A DNA stretch of 64,000 nucleotides, taken from Lepidodermella squamata (taxonomy: Eukaryota > Gastrotricha). The notes beneath the pieces are model-generated. The model was not told the DNA's origin. It saw only the letters and a program-made list of their open reading frames with translations, and did not search any database. The position numbers were made by a program, and so were the translations under genes. Below are positions 43,281 to 54,158 of this stretch, one piece after another. The stretch lies in NCBI GenBank assembly GCA_047495785.1, contig JBLDXI010000054.1, forward strand, positions 1,674,001 to 1,738,000. The letters are read 5' to 3'. Each line of letters opens with the position of its first letter. Position 1 is the first letter of the stretch.

Positions 43281-44023
43281 TAAAGCCCACCGTGCCCACC
43301 GTGCGGAACTTCTGATTGCCACTGTAGCAACTCGTCATCAACAACAACTGCGAATTCGCTCTATAGGCTTAATAATGAAAAATCCATTTCTCCATATTGC
43401 ACGACGAGTTCAAACGACAAAATTTACCCGGGTTCTTTCGCTGAATATCGAGATGGCATCTACATATTTTTCGACCATTCAAGGATTATGAGCCATAGCT
43501 GCTAAATCTGCCAGGATGATATCCCCCCAGAAAGTCGCGCACCGTGTATATTTATTGTTTAGAATCCTATAGTCCATTCTTGTAATTTGGGCCTTTTTCC
43601 AGTTCATACGTATAGTCGCACTCCCTCACTAGTTGCATTGATAGATCAAGAATTTCATGATCAAGGTGACAATTTCATGGACATGGTCCATATTGCCGAG
43701 GCGCTTTCCGCTATTTGTTGCCAGAACGCATGATTAATGGGGCGTTTTAGATTATGTCTTCATAAATTCCAGATTTGAGTGGTTCGCGCAAATGAGATGT
43801 GCGACACTCATCAGTTTAAAAACCATCGCTAACGCATGAGTCTGTTGAGTGCTATGGGTCAAATTACCTGACTCGAAAATTGATAGCTAATCTATCACTA
43901 TAACTAATCGACGTTCAGTAAATGTAAATCCTTTGTCCATTGATATTCGATCGTAGCTTCTGGATTCTCTGCATCCCCTCGTTCTAACTCGTCCGCTATT
44001 CCGCATTCATTTTATTTGATAGA
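43281..44023. other. Spacer before class C receptor copy B
   Basis: No gene supported. It holds the promoter of the gene at 44024. Confidence 0.45.
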
Positions 44024-46444
44024 ATGTTCGCGATAATAATTTCAAGTTTTTTGCTAAGCAATGTTTATGGCGAGAAACCACACACCCTGTCGATGCTTGT
44101 TCTCGCTACATTCACCGGCACTGAACCAAGGGATTCGAAAATATGCCAAGCTTCCATGGATATTGTCATAGAGATAGCAAACAATCAATCAGACTTTCTT
44201 CCGAACTATGCCATCAAAGCTTCTTACCGCGACGAAACCCCTCTTGGCGTCCGTTCTGCTCGTCACCTTGTTGAATTTAACCGTTACTTCGAAGATAATC
44301 CACTGGATTCAGCAATAAAATCTCCGATGATGGTCGGGCCCAGGCTAACAGATGGATGCAAAAGAGTTGCATCAATGCTCCATTTGTATGATATGGTGGC
44401 TATTGGAACAGCGTGTCTTGCTCCGTTTCTCACTGCTAGGCGAGATCTCTACCCAAATTTCTACCGCGTAACCTCAAGTGGAGAGGCTGCTCTTTTCGCT
44501 AGGATTCTATTCATTCAGCAAGTTGGCAAATGGAAGAAAATTGCGATTTTCACCCATACAAACAACGTCATGGACTACTCATTGGCTTCAATGACTCAAA
44601 CCTTGGCTAATAAAGCTGGTCTAGAAGTTTTGTGGTTCGATATTGTCTACGAAACCACGCCAGCAAGAGTTGCTCCACTAAAGGAAAGTGATGCAAGAAT
44701 CATTGTAGTAGATATTGGAAACCCAGGAGGTATGCATACTTTCCTGTGTGAGGCTTATCATTTGGGCATAACTGGCACCCGCTATGTCTTCATCGCCCAG
44801 TCAAACGTTTTCTCGGCGCCATCGACCTTCCCCGAAAAACTGAATGATCGATGTACGAGGCAGATTTTGACAAAACAAATCGAGTCGACGTTTTGGGTTG
44901 GGGCGATCAGCGAGACGAACGTAAATAATGGAAAAACAGTCTTAGGCTACGACCTCCCGACCTTCGAGAGAATGTTGGATGAAAGAACCAACAAGTCTCG
45001 AACCCCTGACTACTCAGAACGCCAAAGGTGCAGTGATAACATGCTACAGGCCTTAGTTGCTCTGGATCAAACTGAGAGAAGGCTGCTGTCTCTAAACATG
45101 ACGTTAAAAGACATGAAAACGAATCCTAGCCAAATTATGAAGATTCTGAATTCAAGCGTAGCCGCGACGGACTTTCTTTCATTACGAGTTGGGAGAACTA
45201 AGTATTCTTCCCGATCAGAATTCGACGATGAACCCCAGGCAATATCTCAATGGTCAATGCAATTTGGCTACCGTCAAATGTACATTGTCGAACACTATCC
45301 TGAGGCTAGGTTCGATGATTTGGCTAGCAATAGACTAGTCAAGCTGGCAGAAATCGATTGGCACACGTCAGACAACGCCCCGCCTCGTGACGGGCCATCC
45401 GTCCGTGTTCAATCTGAAAAGTTCCCGGAAGGCGCGTCTGTATTCGTATTCTGCGTGGCCGGAACTGCGATTCTGTTACAAATTCTTTTGATTTATTTCC
45501 TTATATCGAGCAAATTCAAGAAGCGTCACAGCATTTCGCTCCCACTTACCCAATGTTTCCTGTTATTCGGCTGCATTCTTGCAAATTTGAGCTCAATTCT
45601 TTTGGCGCTCGGAGCGTACTCTGGATTGTCGTGGCAGTATTGCATTGCTCGAATTATTCTCGCCAACTTGGGATTTGGGATCCTAAATGGAGGCCTCCTC
45701 GGTCTAGCGTTGTTGCCTGTTGAAAAGTCGAGTACAGCTAGCGAAGAGGGGAGATTCATAACCAGTCTACAGGAAGCGAATACCACTTATCGATCGCCTG
45801 GTCCTAGTAGGAGAAATCATGCTAGGATTTATTATCCGAATGAAGTCTTACAAGTTTTCGGAGCTAAAATCACACTACAAACCTCAAGGAGTAAGGAAGT
45901 CTTTGTAATTTCCATAGCTTTGGCTGTTTGCGCTGTATTGGCATGCCTAATGATAATTTCAATGATTTCAAGTTCAAAATTGGGGGTCGAAACGAGGAAA
46001 GTCAGAAATTTCTACGATGCTAAAGAGGACTTGATCCGTGAAGACCACATCACAGCCTGTGTAAACGATGGTAACTGGCTGATTTCGTACGCCGCGCTTC
46101 AAATCATCTTACTTTGTTCAGCTCTCCTTGTAGCATTCACAAGGACGAAAAGCTTGAAACTCGTCAAATACGGAGTCCTAAATCCAGTTGCTCGAAATGT
46201 TTGGATAGTACTTGCTAACAACTTCACGATAACAGGTGCTTGTCTACTGGTCGTTATTGCTTTGAGAAACCACATTCTTGGCGAAGTAGCAGTCAGCATT
46301 GGGGTGCTTCTTTCGGTTCAAATTTCGTTCGGCATTATTGGCAGCAAGTCATATAAAGCAATGAGATATCGCATCAAACAGCGGGTAGATAAACTAAAGC
46401 TCACCAATATATTGTCGTATGAGCTGCGTGCCGTGAGCCGGTAG
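44024..46444 (+). CDS. Class C (GABA-B-like) G protein-coupled receptor, subfamily 2, copy B
   Basis: A single exon, 806 aa, a close paralogue of 23433-25820 along its whole length. Short signal peptide (MFAIIISSFLLSNVYG), Venus-flytrap domain with LSMLVLATFTGTEPRDSKIC, MVGPRLTDGCKRVASM and RIIVVDIGNPGGM, then seven membrane segments from about residue 470 (ASVFVFCVAGTAILLQILLI) to QISFGIIGSKSYKAM. The C-terminal tail is about 20 residues longer than in copy A. TM1 and the ICL3 region (after LLPVEKSS) are the least conserved parts, while ligand-domain lobe 1 is very conserved, suggesting a shared ligand class. ATAAAA-type signal near 46561. Confidence 0.88.
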   Translation: MFAIIISSFLLSNVYGEKPHTLSMLVLATFTGTEPRDSKICQASMDIVIEIANNQSDFLPNYAIKASYRDETPLGVRSARHLVEFNRYFEDNPLDSAIKSPMMVGPRLTDGCKRVASMLHLYDMVAIGTACLAPFLTARRDLYPNFYRVTSSGEAALFARILFIQQVGKWKKIAIFTHTNNVMDYSLASMTQTLANKAGLEVLWFDIVYETTPARVAPLKESDARIIVVDIGNPGGMHTFLCEAYHLGITGTRYVFIAQSNVFSAPSTFPEKLNDRCTRQILTKQIESTFWVGAISETNVNNGKTVLGYDLPTFERMLDERTNKSRTPDYSERQRCSDNMLQALVALDQTERRLLSLNMTLKDMKTNPSQIMKILNSSVAATDFLSLRVGRTKYSSRSEFDDEPQAISQWSMQFGYRQMYIVEHYPEARFDDLASNRLVKLAEIDWHTSDNAPPRDGPSVRVQSEKFPEGASVFVFCVAGTAILLQILLIYFLISSKFKKRHSISLPLTQCFLLFGCILANLSSILLALGAYSGLSWQYCIARIILANLGFGILNGGLLGLALLPVEKSSTASEEGRFITSLQEANTTYRSPGPSRRNHARIYYPNEVLQVFGAKITLQTSRSKEVFVISIALAVCAVLACLMIISMISSSKLGVETRKVRNFYDAKEDLIREDHITACVNDGNWLISYAALQIILLCSALLVAFTRTKSLKLVKYGVLNPVARNVWIVLANNFTITGACLLVVIALRNHILGEVAVSIGVLLSVQISFGIIGSKSYKAMRYRIKQRVDKLKLTNILSYELRAVSR

Positions 46445-46971
46445 AAAGGCTTTTTTAAATAGCCTTATAGCCTAATCCTAAACCGATGTTCTCTGTGCTA
46501 TAGGCGTGTCATTTCATGTTAAAACTTCTATCTATACTTGTAATCATATGAACTAAACACATAAAAATGAACAGTTCGGCTTTTATTTGCCAGTTTACTC
46601 GACGATGAAAACCTGTATTGAACCTATTTGACGCAATTCAAAGTTTGCCGCAGTTTTACGAGATTTCACGGCAAAACTTCGGAAAGTTGTGTTTTACGAG
46701 CAGGCGCTAGTTTTTCTGCGAGTATTAGCGAATTTCGGAGTTTGGAATGCGCACTCTATTGTTTGTTTGGTTTGTAAATTTCGTTTGTACGGGAGCTCGT
46801 AAAAACACGGTAATTTTGCTTCGAGCGGACTCGTTTAAATGCGGCAAATTTAACATTTAAATCACGGCAAATTCGGTTTATATGTGAGCTCCAAAACCAC
46901 TGCAAATGCACTTTGAAGATAACGGAAAACACGGTTACAAAGGCACCGTATTTTACTATGCAAACTGTCTA
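46445..46971. other. Spacer before the non-autonomous transposon
   Basis: AT-rich with partly palindromic phrases (acgg, gagctc). No gene supported. Confidence 0.4.
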
Positions 46972-48598
46972 AGGGGTTTTTTTTTATTCACAACACTCCG
47001 AACAGTATATACTGTATTTCGTGTATTGTCGTTCGAAAATAGCACTTTCTACAAAAAATGCAATAATTTCCACGCGTTCGTAAATTCGCTATATTTTATA
47101 CTGTATAAAGTGTATTTTTCCAGCACATAATTTTTGAATCTGTGCAAAATGCAGAAATTATACCACATTAGCAAATGTGACTTTATTAATCAGGCGAAAT
47201 CGATGTGGAGGGTTCGACTCCTCGTGGGGTCAAGCCATTTTTTTCTTCTAATTTTCGCCCCGGCACTTTTTATGCGCACAAGCAGCCCCATTTCTACACT
47301 TTGCACACTTTTTCTGGCTGTATATCGATGATTTTGCTGAAATTTTAGGTTTCGGAATAGCCCAGTTTTGAAACTCGATTTTGAGCTTGAAATGTGATTG
47401 CCCATCAGGACGAAAAAGTCGTGGATAAGTTGTCGTGGTTCATGCTGTTTTCTCTTTTAAAACGTTCTTCTCAATCTCCTATCCTGTTTGAACTTAAAAA
47501 CTTATGGTGCAGCCATGGGTTTTTTCAAGATAAGTGCCATGAAAGATGAAAAATCCCCACGTTCTCTTGGATTCGGTCTTGAATCGGATGTGGAGGGAAA
47601 AGACTGTTAAACCGTGGATAAACACCGCATTTGCTGGCAATTTCTTACCTCCTGAGTAAGATCTTGTTGTGCTCTACTAAAGGACGCGAAAAAACTGTGG
47701 TTGAACCCATGCTCTTTCTTGCAGCAATGCCCCAAAAGACGCCAGGCCATGCATTTTCGAGGTGTTGGGTGTGACGTAGTGAGTGCTAATCAGGACGAAA
47801 AAGTCTTGGATAAGTTGGGGTAGTTCTTGCTGTTTTCCCTGTTAAAACCTTCCTCCTAGTGCCTTCTCCTATTTGCCTACAAAAAGCTATGGTGCAACCA
47901 TGGGTGTTTTCGAGATAAGACCGACTAAAAACACCTAATTTTCGATTTTTCCTCGATTTTCAAGCCGGGAGGGAAAAGACTGAAAAGCCGTGGATGACCC
48001 CCATATTAACTGGCTATTTCTTACTTCCCTAATAAGCCCTCCATGTGCTCGGCTAGGGAATGTGAAAAAACTGTGGGTGAACCCATTTTGTTCCTCGCAG
48101 AAACGCCGCTAAAGACGCCAGTGGGTGCATTTTTCCAAGGTTTTTGCGCTTTCAAATCGCTTTCGGGTCGCCTAGCGGTGAAAAACCCACGGTTACACAT
48201 GCTTTTCTATCGATTTCCTGATACTTTCAACAGTTCTCCACCAGGTAAGCAGAAGATTTCATGGTAACATCCACAAAAGCGCATTATATTCGTTGGTCAT
48301 TTGTCCAGTACATTCATTTTTTTCACACAGAATGTGGGCTATAAGTATATCTTATAATATTATGCGCGCGTAGTACTTCTTATTGTGCGCAGTACTCTGT
48401 ATAGGAATTTTTTTCTCGCTGGTCGCCTTTAGCGCAAAATCATCGATATTTTGTAGGGAAAATAGGGCTGTATTTTCTGTATTTTTTATTCGAATCCGTA
48501 GAAAATACAGGAGAAATACATTATTTCTGTAGCGAATTTTCGAATGCAACAAACTGTAGCTGTAGCTGTATTTTTTGTTGCGAATAAAAAAAACCCCT
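46972..48598. mobile_element. 1.63-kb non-autonomous DNA transposon with CTA target duplication
   Basis: Ends are inverted repeats of about 22 bp: AGGGGTTTTTTTTTATTC at the left, matching the complement of GAATAAAAAAAACCCCT at the right (one length difference, one mismatch just inside). The trinucleotide CTA lies directly outside both ends (46969-46971 and 48599-48601), as a 3-bp target duplication. No transposase frame is present. The inside contains a tandem duplication (47404-48170) and a pol III B-box-like phrase (GGGTTCGACTCC, about 47212). Confidence 0.7.
47404..48170 (+). repeat. Two diverged tandem copies, period about 385 bp
   Basis: 47404-47788 and 47789-48170 align throughout, both starting ATCAGGACGAAAAAGTC and sharing phrases such as GGAGGGAAAAGACTG and GTGAAAAAACTGTGG or variants. 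They differ by scattered substitutions and small indels. No coding frame is conserved between them. Confidence 0.8.
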
Positions 48599-48601
48599 CT
48601 A

Positions 48602-49529
48602 CCCCGGAAATTGTGGGCCGGATAATCGGATCTGGCTGGTGATAAACAAAATCGTGTATTGCACTATTTCACGTGGCTTCTGACTTAATTGACGCATCGT
48701 TTCGTTGGTAGTTCTCGGCTGAATTTATGAATTAAAACTGTTTGTTTTCCGCAACAAGTCCCGTCATTTGATGTCACACCAGGCAAAAATCCCCTAAATT
48801 GGGATGGGCAGCTTGTGAACCCCCCTCCCCCTCAATCAGAGCCCTGTGAGTGTACTAATTCACCGATTTGAAATGATTGTCAAAAGTGGGTTATTCAACA
48901 TGTGAAATGAATCACTGTTGTCATCCTAGTCCTTTTCATATCCGCCCTGTTTAATTCTTGACATTTGAGGTAATCAGTAATCAATATTATGAGAGAAACA
49001 ACAAGACGAGCTAAGAAGATCTTGTCCCACACAGTATTTGATACAGTTGTTTCTTTTCGATGAATCAAAGCCCCTCCGCCTACTCTTCAAAATCGACCTC
49101 CATAAAATGTATAACATGTTAGGAATTCTGATATTGTTTGTAATGTCTATGAACAAAATAGGTCAATATACGAATTCCTGATTGCGTTTTGAAGATGATC
49201 ATTGTCATGATAAGTGTGTTCTAATTCCACCTTCACATTACAAAGTCTGGATTTTTCACTCATGACTTAAGTACAAATATCTACCTCATAACATGTTCAT
49301 TCCGGATTCCGTGATGGTGAGGCGTAACCATGAAGCAGCGTTGGCGGACAAAAGTGCAGCCGCAAATTCTCATACTGAAGTGCTAGCATTTTCGGATTGA
49401 AATTTCAGTCAGACGTTCAATCAGACCTATAAAGCCCTAGGCGTCTTCACTAATTTACATGATAATAATCTCATTTCAAATCTAATACAAGACATTTGAA
49501 CTAGAAATTTTTGAAGCTTTCACCGACCA
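48602..49529. other. Spacer and 5' flank of the receptor at 49530
   Basis: Around 49340-49430 is a block (GTTGGCGGA, then GAAGTGCTAGCATTTTCGG and ATTGAAATTTCA) that recurs before 52287 (52100-52180). A probable duplicated promoter; no gene. Confidence 0.45.
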
Positions 49530-50744
49530 ATGAATAGGTCCGCAGATTCGTCGTGGATATACGCTGTCCTGCCCGGCCGTGGATTCGACAGTGGCAGATA
49601 TTGGTTCGTAGGGGCTTACAACACGCCATTTGAGTCGTTCTCAAAGCGTCTAGGGTTCACTTTGTTTTGCTTTATCGTAGCATTAGCAGTGTGCATTTGT
49701 AACATCGTCAATGTCTATATCTACTGGAAACGAAATGTTAGACGGGACTTTCTAGTCCTCGTTATGCTTCTGGGTATCTCGAACTCGATTTTCTGCATTG
49801 GAGTCACATCATTAATGACGCTTACTACTCCACGAGGCCATTTTGAGGGCAGTGATTTGACCTGTCTAATGCTTAGCTGGGTCTACTACGTCGCATGCGG
49901 CTACAGTCAGTGCGTCTGCATGCTGATAAGTTATGAAAGACGCATTTGCATCTCCCGAGCTCTACCAACATCTGGCATGAATTTGAAACGGACCTTGCTT
50001 TCAGCCGCAATTATGCTGGTTTATGTCTTACTGACTACCTTTCCAGTTTCGCTTCATCCCTACGGATTCAGTCGCCAGATGATGCCGATCAATGAAAATG
50101 GAACTGAGTTCGCTGCGTTCTGTGCATCATTCGAGTATAAACTTGCGGATGGGGTCGATACTTCAATACTTCGCCCACTGGCCTTCCTCGCTACCGCTTC
50201 TCTCTCGCAAGGTTTCCTTGCTTACAATTATTGGTAAGAATTACGAATTAATATCGATTAGCATATACTTTTACGTATTTATTATTACAGGGTAATCTTT
50301 AGAACCATGTCACGTTATCGCAAACCTCTTCAAGAGACAGGCACTGCACTATCCGTTTCGTCTTCGAAAATTTCAAAGGGTAAAACTAAATCTGCCGCAA
50401 AGGGAGCGGGTAACTCAGTCGCACCTATCTCGTTGTCATCAAATCATCAGGCTCAATGGCTTGCTCGCGAAATGTTTCTAGCAAAGCAATCATTCGCTTC
50501 ATTCGTCATACTGATGATTTCCTTTTTGCCTGGGACCGTAGTTATGGTTGCGAGCATTCTGTTCGACAGTGCGGGTCCGAAAATTCTAACGTCGGATGTT
50601 TACAAAGCATCAGTTAGCGCGTTGATGATACAAATGATGATCATACCCATAATGCAATCGTTGCGGCCTGGTTTCACCGATGAATGGGCTACTAAATATG
50701 CCGATGCCAGGAAAGCCGTCAGACGCTTCTTCAGGCGCGATTAG
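49530..50744 (+). CDS. Rhodopsin-like 7TM receptor of the cluster family
   Basis: Exons 49530-50233 and 50291-50744, intron 57 nt (GTAAGA...TTACAG), phase 2 at the YNYW Trp; 385 aa. Family marks: SSWIYAVLPGRGFDSGRYWF, CMLISYERRICIS, SLHPYG (His replaces the usual Tyr), FAAFCASFE and PIMQSLRPGF. TM1-TM2 (LGFTLFCFIVALAVCICN; SIFCIGVTSLMTLTT) are distinct, whereas the part from TM3 onward is nearly the same as at 29992 and 36980: a mosaic sharing its 3' part. AATAAA at about 50816. Confidence 0.85.
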
Positions 50745-52286
50745 CTTGATACCGAGGAAGAAATTGCGTGAAATGTGAACTAACTAGAACTTTCATGTCC
50801 GTCATTTCGAGTGAAAATAAACCCTTTCATTGCGCGAAAAACGGTAATCCGTAGTGTTGTGAGCTCCGAATCGTCAGAGGTTTGGATTTGAGAAGGCCCA
50901 GGTTGAGGTCAGGAAATTTAAGGAAATTCTGGAACATTGCACCGTTATGTATGTATTTTGCCGAGTATTGCGATATTTTGATAAGTCATCTTTCGGTCTC
51001 CATAAAATCTTACGCGTATCATTCTGATTATTCTGGATTCTGGCTAATTGCTTTGTTCTTTGAATATAAGCAAAGACTTTTTAGTGACAGGAAATATTAT
51101 TCTCGCTTTTGCGAAAGATTAGCCATTCCCATTTTTTTAATTCGAGACTAAAATGTGTAGAGAGTATGGGAATCATTCTAGTATTTCGATGCCAATCAGA
51201 ATCAGTCAGTGTGGCCACGTAAATCGCATGGCATCTTTGACAAGAAGTGTTCATTACTAAAATGTCCGCATTGTTTTTCTAACCCACGCCTACTTACAGT
51301 CTGGAGGAAATGAGCACTCACAGCATTAGCGTCATCCAATAACCGAGATGTTATGGATGTTCTGCGTCTGGATGTCATATAAGTTATATGCCGACGTCCC
51401 TAAACAGGCTCTGATTGAGGTTCGATGAATGGATATCTCCGTGCTCTTACGATCATCGGGGCATAATTGCACCAAGATAATTCAAAATAATGACAGGCTT
51501 CACAGGCAAAAATGGAGTGGTTTCAAGGATAAAATCCCATCTTTCGGTGGATAGCATTCAGATTTGGTCAAAAATCGCTGAAAATATATTGCTCGTAATG
51601 TTCTGTTATAAAATCATCCGTCCCTATAGATTGACAGATCAGGCCGCCTCTGTTCGGCGCCCGAAAAATTCCCCAGTTCGAGAATCCTACTTCGTGCACT
51701 GATGCTTGGTCGCATGCGCATGATGTGAGACCTTTGTTTCGTCAAGAAGAGCTCCATGCCACCCAAAATGGGCTTTTATAAAATAAAAAATTAGGTTAAG
51801 GTTATATCAAACCATTGATCGATAAAAAGGGGTCCGTTGAACTCTCCGCCGTCGAAAAACGTACATATGCCGCTTGCGCCTTGCGCCGAGCCTTTTCACT
51901 GCGCAATGCGTATAAAACCGTATAATTTTATCAAATTCACAGGTCTGGTACTTAAAGAACATGTGGACACTCATCGTAAGAGCTGTGCAACTTTATCGCA
52001 CATGGAGTCGGGAGGAAGCGATGAGCACCTGAGGTTTTAGCAAAAGAGGCGTAGCGAGTGGTTCAACACGCTATTGCTGCAGTAACTAGATATGTAGCAA
52101 CGTTGGCGGAGTATTGTTACTGAAAATGCTCACAGCGGAATTTTAAAGTGCTAGAATATTTGGAATTAAATTTCATCCATCCGCTCAATCAGAGCTTTAA
52201 AGAAGTCAGCGCCTTTGCTCGCTTGCATTACGACAAATTATTTCGAATTAAAAGTCTTCGAAACATATTGAAGCCCTCGCTGTTTA
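50745..52286. other. Spacer with an orphan copy of a receptor upstream region
   Basis: 51144-51330 is related to 55539-55730 (shared TCGAGACTAAA, GTAAATC, AAGTGTT, CCGCATTGT and GGAAAT phrases), and the CCGCATTGT part resembles 53895-53950 upstream of the receptor at 54159. No coding sequence follows here, so it may mark a lost receptor. The block at 52100-52180 is the probable promoter of 52287. Confidence 0.4.
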
Positions 52287-53475
52287 ATGAATCGATCTGC
52301 TGATTCATCATGGGTTTACGCTGTCGTTCCCGGCCGTGGATTCGACAATGGCAGGTATTGGTTCATAGCGGCCTACAACTCGCCATTCCAATCCTTTTCC
52401 AATCGGCTGATGTACACCTTGCTTTACATGCTCATCGCAGCAGCCGTTTGCATTTCGAATATCGTCAACGTATACATTTATTGGAGGCGAGGTGTTAGGC
52501 GCGATTTTCTAGCCCTCGTCATTCTTTTCGGTATTTCGAACTCTTGGTTCTGCGTTGCATACGCGATTATCATGGCCATGACAACTCCACGCGGCCACTT
52601 TGAGGGATCAGCTTTGACATGTCAAATGTTAAGCTGGGCGTTCTATATCTCAGTCCCCTATGGAGAGTGCGTCTGCATGCTGATCAGCTATGAGCGTCGA
52701 CTTTGCATTTCTAAAGCGATGCCAACTTCTGCGACTAATTTGAAGAGGACTCTTCTCATAGCCGGATTAATGCTTATCTATGTCATACTTGCTACCTTGC
52801 CTGTCTCGCTATATCCTTATGGATTGAGCCTCCAAATGATACCGATCAATGACAATGGAACTGAATTCGCTGCGATTTGTGGACCATTTGAGCACAAACT
52901 GGCAGATGGGCTCGATACTTCCCTACTACGGCCATTGATTGTTTTGGGCACCACGTTCGTCCCCCAGGCTTATCTCGGCTACAATTATTGGTAAGATTTA
53001 CACTTAGAAGTGGAATTTATTTAGCAAAACTTTGAAATCTAGGCGAATCTTCAGAACTCTCTCGGCCTATCGAAACGCTCGTTATGATGGGAGCAAGGAG
53101 CCTTCCACAGCTGCTTCGTCAAAAGGATCGAAAAGAACAGGCAATACAGTCGTACCAGTTTCGATTCTCACAAATCAGCAAGCTCAATGGCTTCATCGAG
53201 AATCGTTTCTCGCAAAGCAATGCTTAGCTTCTTTCCTCATATTGACGACTTTCTTCATGCCTGGATTCGTCGTATTAGTTGCGTACATTCTCTTCGATAG
53301 TTCTGGGCCAAAGTTTCTTACGTCAGATTATTATAAAATTTCGGTTATCGTACTCATGATTCAAATGATTCTCATTCCTATCATGCAATCGCTGCGACCT
53401 GGTTTCACCGATGAATGGGCTGCTAAATATGCTGATGCTAGGAAGGCCATAGTGCGATTCTTCAGGCGAAACTAG
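52287..53475 (+). CDS. Rhodopsin-like 7TM receptor of the cluster family
   Basis: Exons 52287-52990 and 53043-53475, intron 52 nt (GTAAGA...AATCTAG), phase 2; 378 aa. SSWVYAVVPGRGFDNGRYWF start; CMLISYERRLCIS at the TM3 end; SLYPYG; FAAICGPFEHKLA in ECL2; QWLHRESFLAKQCLASF before TM6; PIMQSLRPGF at the TM7 end. It shares the WRIF..L..YR start of ICL3 with 34094 rather than WVIFKTMSRYRK of 29992. Intact; ligand unknown. Confidence 0.85.
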
Positions 53476-54158
53476 TCAAAAAGAGGACCACAAAAACTTT
53501 ATTTCTAACCTTAATTCATTATAATATGATAACTTGAATGTTTATGGATTGAATAGATATCGTGGGGTGAATAACGATAATCTGGAATCTGCTAAAGAGG
53601 TTCGGACGTCCCACTGGTTAAGTGAACTGTGACTGATATGTCATTCTTTTGGTCCTGTTTACTCCCAACTCTGTACGACTTCTTTCTTTAACAGAAAAAT
53701 GTCAGTGCCATATGTTTTGGTTGATGATTAGATAAAATTCAGACATAAATTCATGCTCCGTTTGAAGGGGCGTATAACTGCTATTCGCCCATAAAATTAT
53801 AGAAATTTGGGACTAAAAAGTGTAACGCATTCCTATGGAAATCATGGATGCCTTTTAGTGCGATCTTGTGGATCGGATGGCATAGTTAAAATGCGTGTTG
53901 TTTGCTGAAATTTCCGCTTTATTATCAATGACTTACCCGCCCACCTTTATCATCTTGGCGAAATCAGACATTTCACACAGCAGAGATCAAACGTCATAGC
54001 TATTGACTAAAGAATTAGAATTAGCTGAACTGGAAATGGAACAAGCAATAATCAAAAGCTTTCGCGAAGTGAAACTTTTTACCTGAGGCGGAAAGCGTAG
54101 GAAATACTGACTAGAGCCTTTCTCTGACGGCGAACTCGCGATTCTCTGGATATACAAA
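53476..54158. other. Spacer and promoter of the receptor at 54159
   Basis: Includes a block at 53895-53950 also seen near 51270 and 55660, and the element at 54089-54107. No gene. Confidence 0.45.
54089..54107 (+). promoter_or_regulatory. Conserved upstream element of the intronless receptors, copy 3
   Basis: CGGAAAGCGTAGGAAATAC, 52-70 bp before the ATG at 54159, preceded by TTTTTACCTGAGG as in copy 1. Confidence 0.6.

Noticed and set aside
48043-48267. 74-aa open frame
   Set aside because: Lies in the non-coding tandem repeat; the frame is not kept in the other repeat copy.
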